Below, piece after piece: positions 52,833-57,194 of a stretch of 57,194 nt of DNA (position 1 is the stretch's first letter; the number at the start of each line of letters is the position of its first letter). Below the pieces are notes generated by a model. The model worked only from the letters and a program-made list of their open reading frames with translations. It was not told where the DNA came from and ran no database searches. The position numbers and the translations under genes are program-made. Source of the stretch: Hyphomonadaceae bacterium (GTDB taxonomy: Bacteria > Pseudomonadota > Alphaproteobacteria > Caulobacterales > Aquidulcibacteraceae); NCBI GenBank assembly GCA_019753105.1, contig JAIELJ010000007.1, forward strand, positions 1 through 57,194, given 5' to 3'.

Positions 52833-53723
52833 GTGGACAAGTTCCCCTCACATGAACGCACATCAGCAACGGCGCTTGCGCCGCGTGTTTCGGCTGTCGT
52901 CGTCGTACGCGATGTGCGCCAGCCTGGATTCCCCCAACTCGATCTCTGTGTGCGCAGCGCTTTGGCTGAGCCTTGGATCGACGATCTGGTGATCGTGGAT
53001 CATGGTAATGCGCCAGAGATATCGTCGGCGCTGCGCGCGCTGCAGGCCGATCGGCGCGACGTGAAATTGCTGACGGTAAGCGCCGATCAATCGGCTGCCG
53101 CCGCCGCGAATCTCGGCGCCCAATATGCGCTCGGGCGCTGGGTGTTGTTTTTAGCGCCTGACGTTGTGCTGCAGCGCGGCGCGGTGGCGCGCATGGCTGC
53201 AGCCGGCGGTAGTGCGAAGACGCCGTGGATCGTGGGCGGCCGGCTGACCGACAGCGAAGGCCGTGAACAGCGGGCGGCGCGCGCCAGCGCGCTCAACGCA
53301 TGGTCCGCGATCGCGATCGCGCTTGATTGGTCTGATGCGCCGCGCAAGCCGAAGCTAACCGGTGGCGACCCTGAGCCCTCTCCGGTAGCTGCCGTCTCTG
53401 GCGCATTCATGCTGATTACGCGCAGCGACTTCCAAGCGCTCGGCGGCTTCGACGAAGGTTTCGCGACATTTGCCGCCGATCTCGATCTTTGCCGCCGTGC
53501 GGCTGATGCAGGCGGCAGCGTCCTCTTCCAGCCGCATGCCGCCGGCGTGCAATTGTCACGACCAGCGCGCGCCAAGAAGCAAGTGCAAGGCTTGGCGCGG
53601 TTCGTTGCAAAGAGCGCCAAGACGCCGTTTCAGAAAGCCTTCGCAGCGATTGCAAAGCCCGCACTTGGCGTGCTTGTCGGCTTCAAGGATTTTGTGGCGG
53701 GGCATCCGCCGCAGCGGCGCTAG
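52833..53723 (+). CDS. family 2 glycosyltransferase
   Basis: A 296-residue GT-A enzyme without membrane helices. It begins at GTG (52833) after GAGAGAG. The donor fold is seen in VSAVVVVRDVRQPGFPQLDLCVRSAL, DDLVIVDHGNAPE, AANLGAQYALGRWVLFLAPDVVL, and the acceptor part SGAFMLITRSDFQALGGFDEGF-----DLDLCRRAADAGGSVLF. These match rhamnosyl/GT2-type transferases; the sugar and acceptor are unknown. It converges with the ArnT-like gene, overlapping it by 41 bases. Confidence 0.85.
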   Translation: MDKFPSHERTSATALAPRVSAVVVVRDVRQPGFPQLDLCVRSALAEPWIDDLVIVDHGNAPEISSALRALQADRRDVKLLTVSADQSAAAAANLGAQYALGRWVLFLAPDVVLQRGAVARMAAAGGSAKTPWIVGGRLTDSEGREQRAARASALNAWSAIAIALDWSDAPRKPKLTGGDPEPSPVAAVSGAFMLITRSDFQALGGFDEGFATFAADLDLCRRAADAGGSVLFQPHAAGVQLSRPARAKKQVQGLARFVAKSAKTPFQKAFAAIAKPALGVLVGFKDFVAGHPPQRR

Positions 53724-55452
53724 GCCCAACACGTCCAATGAATAGCGCAACGCGTTCGCCGCGCCCAAGCGCATAGCCGCGCACAGGCGGCTCGCTCGGT
53801 GTGAAGACGTAATCGCGCAGCGCGAGTTCAGCTGCGAGATCCTGCATCGCCCGTCCTTCCACGACCAGCGCATCACCGGGTTCGGCCAAGGCGCCAGCTT
53901 CGCTGATGCTTGCCATGCGAATATCGGTGCGAGTGAGGAAGATGAGGCTGGTCTCGGCATAGCCGACGACCCAGAGCGGACGATCAGCGCGCGGCGTAAG
54001 GCGCGCACGCGTCAGCGCATCCAGCGCTTGTGTTGAAACGTTGAGCGCGCGCGCTTCCGGCAAGATGCGCTCACGCAACATGAAGGAGAGTGCAAGCGCG
54101 CACGCAACCAGCACGCCAACGCGCGCTGCCGGCCGGCGCAGCATGATGAGGCCAGTGACGGCCGCGCCTAGGACAGCCACGCCGATCAGCGCCGTCGAGA
54201 TCGCGCGCCGCAGGTCGGCGTTGAAATCGCCGAACATGAAGGTCGCGCTGAAGGCCATGATGGCGACGAACACGGCGCCGGCGACCGCAAAGAGCGCAAC
54301 GCCGACAGGATGCGCCGTACGCCAAGGCCGCCCCAGCATCGCCGCCAGCCCCGCGCCGCACAGCAGCGCAATCGCGGGGTAGGCCGGCAGCGCGTAGTGA
54401 GCCAGTTTTGTCGGCGCGAGTTCGAAGAACAGGATGATCGGCAGCGCCCAGGCGATGAGGAAGCGATAAGGCTTTTGCTCGTCGCTGTTGCGTGGTCCGC
54501 GGATTGTCTCCCACGCGATGCGCAAAGCCGCAGGGAGCGCGTAGGTCGCCGGAAAGATCATCAGCGGCAGCAAAAAGAGGTGATAGCCGGGCAGCGCGAA
54601 ATGGCCTTCCTGGCCGCTGATCAGTTTCGGCGCGACATCGCCGAAGATCATGTCGAAGAAGAAGCGGCCTTGCGTCTCAGTAGCGATGGCGATGGACCAG
54701 GGCGCGATGATCGCGGCGGCGAGTAGCGGGCCCGGCCACCACAGCAACGGCTTCATCCACGTTGCGCGGCGCTCCCAGATCGCAAGTGTCGACAGCGTCA
54801 GCGCAGCGACCAGCGGCGCTACGGGCCCCTTGATCATCACGCCGCCGCCAATCGCAAACCAGAAGAGAAGCGCAAGCAGCCGCGGGCGCGACGGATCGGT
54901 GCGCAAATGCGCGAGTGCTGCGATCGCCAGTGTCGTGAAGCCGAGCAGCAAAGCGTCGGTCTTCGCTGTCATGCCTTCAAAGCCGGCGAGCACGCCGGCT
55001 GAAAACAAGGCTGCGCCGAAAAAGCCGGCGCGCGGTCCGAGCAATCGTTTGCCTGCCCATAACGTCGCGAGTGCGGCGAGCATCAAGCCGAACGCCGAAG
55101 GCAGGCGGTACGGCCAAATCGTGTTGAGCTTCTCCGTCAGTGGTTCGGCCGCTTGAACCGCGGCAGCTTGCAGCCAGTGCACGCCGATCGGCTTGCGGTT
55201 GCGCTCCTCATCTTGAATGCGGATGCGGACGTAATCGCCGGTCTCGACCATTTGCCGCGTCGCCTGCGCGAAGCGCGCTTCATCGGCGTCCATGACCTGA
55301 ATGCGTCCCGCGCCGAACTGGGCCGAAAAGAGCGCAATCAGAGCGATTAGCACATAGCCGCGCCAGCCCAGGGCGAACTGGTCGTAGAGGGCCGGGGTGA
55401 CGGGCGAACGCACAGGAAGGGGTGATAACTGAATTTGGCGGCTAAGGGGCAA
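53683..55452 (-). CDS. ArnT-like polytopic glycosyltransferase (GT83/GT39 type)
   Basis: A 589-residue membrane enzyme. The first membrane segment is followed by the catalytic loop MDADEARFAQATRQMVETGDYV with the acidic pair typical of ArnT/PMT GT-C enzymes, and RNRKPIGVHWLQAAAVQ. About eleven further hydrophobic segments follow, then a soluble periplasmic C-terminus of some 150 residues. It probably transfers a sugar from a polyprenyl phosphate to lipid A or another envelope acceptor. The start codon is TTG at 55452; a GTG at 55413 is an alternative. Confidence 0.85.
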   Translation of the reverse strand: MPLSRQIQLSPLPVRSPVTPALYDQFALGWRGYVLIALIALFSAQFGAGRIQVMDADEARFAQATRQMVETGDYVRIRIQDEERNRKPIGVHWLQAAAVQAAEPLTEKLNTIWPYRLPSAFGLMLAALATLWAGKRLLGPRAGFFGAALFSAGVLAGFEGMTAKTDALLLGFTTLAIAALAHLRTDPSRPRLLALLFWFAIGGGVMIKGPVAPLVAALTLSTLAIWERRATWMKPLLWWPGPLLAAAIIAPWSIAIATETQGRFFFDMIFGDVAPKLISGQEGHFALPGYHLFLLPLMIFPATYALPAALRIAWETIRGPRNSDEQKPYRFLIAWALPIILFFELAPTKLAHYALPAYPAIALLCGAGLAAMLGRPWRTAHPVGVALFAVAGAVFVAIMAFSATFMFGDFNADLRRAISTALIGVAVLGAAVTGLIMLRRPAARVGVLVACALALSFMLRERILPEARALNVSTQALDALTRARLTPRADRPLWVVGYAETSLIFLTRTDIRMASISEAGALAEPGDALVVEGRAMQDLAAELALRDYVFTPSEPPVRGYALGRGERVALFIGRVGPSAAAADAPPQNP

Positions 55453-55536
55453 TCGCCTTGCAGGATGGGCGCCCTCGCTTCCGCCTCACCAAACCGCTAA
55501 GAGAGCCCGCCCGCGAGCCCTAAAGAGAACCGGAAC

Positions 55537-56268
55537 TTGGCCGAAAGCATTGAATTCAGCGTGGTTGTGCCGGTGCACGATGAGCAGGGGAACGCCGGCA
55601 ATCTGGCCCGCGAGATCGCTCAGGCGCTTGATGGGCGCTCCTACGAGATGATCTTCGTCGATGACGCCAGCCGCGATGACACGCGCGCAGAACTGGCGGC
55701 GCTCAAGGCCGAACTACCGGCCCTCCGCATCGTCGGGCACCGCAAAAACTCTGGCCAAAGCCGCGCGGTGCGTACCGGCGTGCTCGCCGCGCGTGCGCCG
55801 ATTGTGGGCACGCTGGATGGCGATGGCCAGAACGATCCGGCCGATTTGCCCAAGCTCTTGGCTCGGATCACCAGCCCCGACGCGCCCACTGATCTCGGCA
55901 TGGTCGCGGGCAAACGCACCAAGCGGCAGGACAATTGGAGCAAGCGCACCGCCTCCCGCATTGCCAACAACATACGCAAAGCCGCCCTAAAGGATGGCGC
56001 CGACGATAGCGGTTCGGGCATCAAGGTCTTCAAACGGGAGGCTTTTTTGCGGCTCCCGTACTTTGATCACATGCATCGTTTCATGGCCGCACTGATGCTG
56101 CGCGAAGGCTATGCAGTCGAGTTTTTGGAGGTTAATCATCGACATCGTGGCGCAGGGCGCTCGAAGTACACAAACCTCGGACGGTTGGCCGCGAACATGA
56201 CCGATCTCTGGGGCGTTATGTGGCTTCGAAGCCGGGCGCGATTGCCGGGAGGAACGGACGAGCTATGA
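55537..56268 (+). CDS. polyprenyl-phosphate glycosyltransferase (DPM1/ArnC-like GT2)
   Basis: A 243-residue GT2 enzyme starting at TTG (55537). Motifs: FSVVVPVHDEQGNAGNLARE, MIFVDDASRDDT, GTLDGDGQNDPADLP (metal DxD) and the HRHRGAGRSKYTNLGR acceptor loop. No C-terminal membrane helices remain, as in DPM1-type enzymes. It likely charges a polyprenyl phosphate with a sugar, which the divergent ArnT-like transferase could then use. The gene pair is divergent, with an 84-base gap. Confidence 0.9.
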   Translation: MAESIEFSVVVPVHDEQGNAGNLAREIAQALDGRSYEMIFVDDASRDDTRAELAALKAELPALRIVGHRKNSGQSRAVRTGVLAARAPIVGTLDGDGQNDPADLPKLLARITSPDAPTDLGMVAGKRTKRQDNWSKRTASRIANNIRKAALKDGADDSGSGIKVFKREAFLRLPYFDHMHRFMAALMLREGYAVEFLEVNHRHRGAGRSKYTNLGRLAANMTDLWGVMWLRSRARLPGGTDEL

Positions 56269-56357
56269 CCAATCGCCCCGATTCCGGAGAGCGCGTTATA
56301 CTTCACGAAGCGGCGGCGCGGGGGCGTCGGTCTCGCACGCAACAGCAGGGGAGTCCC

Positions 56358-56795
56358 ATGGGGGCCATTTTCAACGTTTTTCCGCTGATCCTCGTCCCGG
56401 TCCTGACTTACAATATCTGGGCGTTCGGCGCGACGGCAGCCAATAATGGCGATGGCGCAGCCGTGCGCGCGCATCTAGCCGATCCATGGATCACGGTCCC
56501 GATGGCTTCGGGCGCTGAATGGATCATCACGTTCGGCGATGTGATGATGCTGCTCGCGCTCATCTTGCTCTTCATCGAATTGCTCAAGTCGACCTCGACC
56601 GGCTCGGCCGCGATCTTCAATCACGCGCTGTCGATGCTGGTGTTCATCATCTGCCTCGTCGAGTTCCTGCTCCACCCGGCTTTCGCCACGAGCGTCTTCT
56701 TCGTCATCCTCGTGATGGCGCTGCTGGATGTGCTGGCGGGCGTGGTGGTGACCATCATATCGGCGCGCCGCGACGTCGAGTTCGCGGGACAGTAA
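56358..56795 (+). CDS. four-helix membrane protein, 145 aa
   Basis: I start at the ATG at 56358 (MGAIFNVFPLILVPVLTYNIW) after GGGGAG. About four transmembrane segments follow: residues 5-25, 55-76 (MMLLALILLFIELL), 88-106 and 113-135. The ATG at 56265, in a four-base overlap with the glycosyltransferase stop, would add 31 polar Arg/Gln-rich residues and is the alternative. It is cotranscribed with the glycosyltransferase gene. The family is not recognised, and no enzymatic motif is visible. Confidence 0.7.
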   Translation: MGAIFNVFPLILVPVLTYNIWAFGATAANNGDGAAVRAHLADPWITVPMASGAEWIITFGDVMMLLALILLFIELLKSTSTGSAAIFNHALSMLVFIICLVEFLLHPAFATSVFFVILVMALLDVLAGVVVTIISARRDVEFAGQ

Positions 56796-56811
56796 GCTCG
56801 GGACTAGGTTC

Positions 56812-56893
56812 TCGGGGTTCGGTTTTCGGGGCGCGGTCGCGAGGCCGCGCCCTTATTTCATCCGACTCCCGAAACTCGATCGCCGAACCCCGA
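56812..56893. terminator. triple-nested palindrome, probable terminator
   Basis: Three nested stems: TCGGGGTTCGG (56812-56822) with CCGAACCCCGA (56883-56893); TTTCGGG (56824-56830) with CCCGAAA (56868-56874); and GGGCGCGG (56829-56836) with CCGCGCCC (56845-56852), the last followed by TTATTTC. The inner hairpin is a good rightward terminator for the membrane-protein gene. The outer arms make the whole element a palindromic repeat. Confidence 0.6.
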
Positions 56894-57046
56894 AATCAAA
56901 GACACCAAATCCCCAACGCCAACGCGATTGCGAAGTCGAGCCAGCGGCCGAATCGGGGGAAGATGCCGTCCATGATCGGCGCGGTTCTGCACGAACGGCG
57001 CCGGTTGTTCAGCGGGCGTGGGGGCTCGTGATGAGGTGGTGAGAGA

Positions 57047-57194
57047 ATGTCGCTCTTCTTCGACGCCGACTGGTTCGACGCCAAACTTGCTGAACGCGGT
57101 CTCGACCGCGCCGCGTTAGCCATCGCTGTCGGCATCGAGCGAAGCGACCTGCATGCCGTGTTCACCAACGCGCGCGCGCCGACGCAGAGCGAAC
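57047..57194 (+). CDS. helix-turn-helix protein, N-terminal fragment
   Basis: A gene cut by the right edge of the window. GTGAGAGA precedes the ATG at 57047, and 49 codons remain open: MSLFFDADWFDAKLAERGLD, then RAALAIAVGIERSDLHAVF. The pattern of two short helices with a turn (AERGLDRAALAIAVGIERSDL) fits an XRE-type DNA-binding start. The rest of the protein and its targets cannot be seen. Confidence 0.6.
   Translation, partial: MSLFFDADWFDAKLAERGLDRAALAIAVGIERSDLHAVFTNARAPTQSE

Noticed and set aside
56896-56973. 25-codon minus-strand frame (MDGIFPRFGRWLDFAIALA...)
   Set aside because: It looks like a short transmembrane peptide but has no ribosome-binding site that stands out and lies next to a palindrome; too short to call.
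1-57194. Prophage, integrative element or insertion sequence
   Set aside because: No integrase, transposase, phage structural gene or tRNA-linked direct repeat was found.

Overview
The window is chromosomal DNA from a GC-rich Gram-negative alphaproteobacterium, most likely of the Caulobacterales/Hyphomonadaceae type. The evidence is the order of the division and cell-wall (dcw) genes, a MurE with the meso-diaminopimelate motif DNPR, an alphaproteobacterial RpoH, a degenerate CtrA-like box with a GANTC site upstream of ddl-ftsQ-ftsA, and many small lipoproteins. There are no rRNA or tRNA genes, no CRISPR array, and no transposase or integrase. The species assignment is inference.

Layout. 1-3.6 kb: a nested inverted repeat, then minus-strand genes for a hypothetical protein, RsgA, two very small proteins and a second hypothetical protein. 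3.65-14.3 kb: a tightly overlapping operon rsmH-ftsL-ftsI-murE-murF-mraY-murD-ftsW-murG. 14.3-15.8 kb: a compact ECF sigma cassette (two related small membrane proteins, the sigma factor and a possible anti-sigma protein) sits between murG and murC. 15.8-21 kb: murC with its own TATAAT box, a CYTH protein, a lipoprotein, a HAD phosphatase, a tandem pair of DUF6491-like lipoproteins and murB. 21-25.8 kb: the reverse transsulfuration pair (cystathionine beta-synthase and gamma-lyase), then a TIR protein facing a degenerate TIR-like membrane protein. 26.1-29.3 kb: ddl-ftsQ-ftsA. This group ends at a strong bidirectional terminator and faces rpoH; ftsZ is not there.

30-42 kb: housekeeping and accessory genes: small envelope proteins, RluD, an EEP-fold hydrolase, PhoD, a sarcosine-oxidase-like flavoenzyme, a DUF817 protein, an M23 peptidase, folE and cysS. 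42-50 kb: an accessory stretch with an RTX protein, a frameshifted GFA gene, three related cysteine-containing lipoproteins, a NifU/IscU-like scaffold, a YjbR protein, a tandem pair of small exported proteins, and a 707-residue ATP-grasp/class-I amidotransferase fusion. 50-57.2 kb: yidD-thrS, a frameshifted globin, three glycosyltransferases (one GT2, one ArnT-like, one polyprenyl-phosphate type), a membrane protein, and the start of a gene cut by the window edge.

The genes that clearly work together are the peptidoglycan precursor enzymes (MurB-G, MraY, Ddl) and the divisome proteins (FtsL, FtsI, FtsW, FtsQ, FtsA). The best candidates for undescribed biology are the TIR/TIR-like convergent pair, the ATP-grasp/amidotransferase fusion, and the sigma cassette inside the dcw cluster. 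Several short interspersed palindromes recur between genes. Two genes carry apparent frameshifts, which could be true decay or assembly errors.
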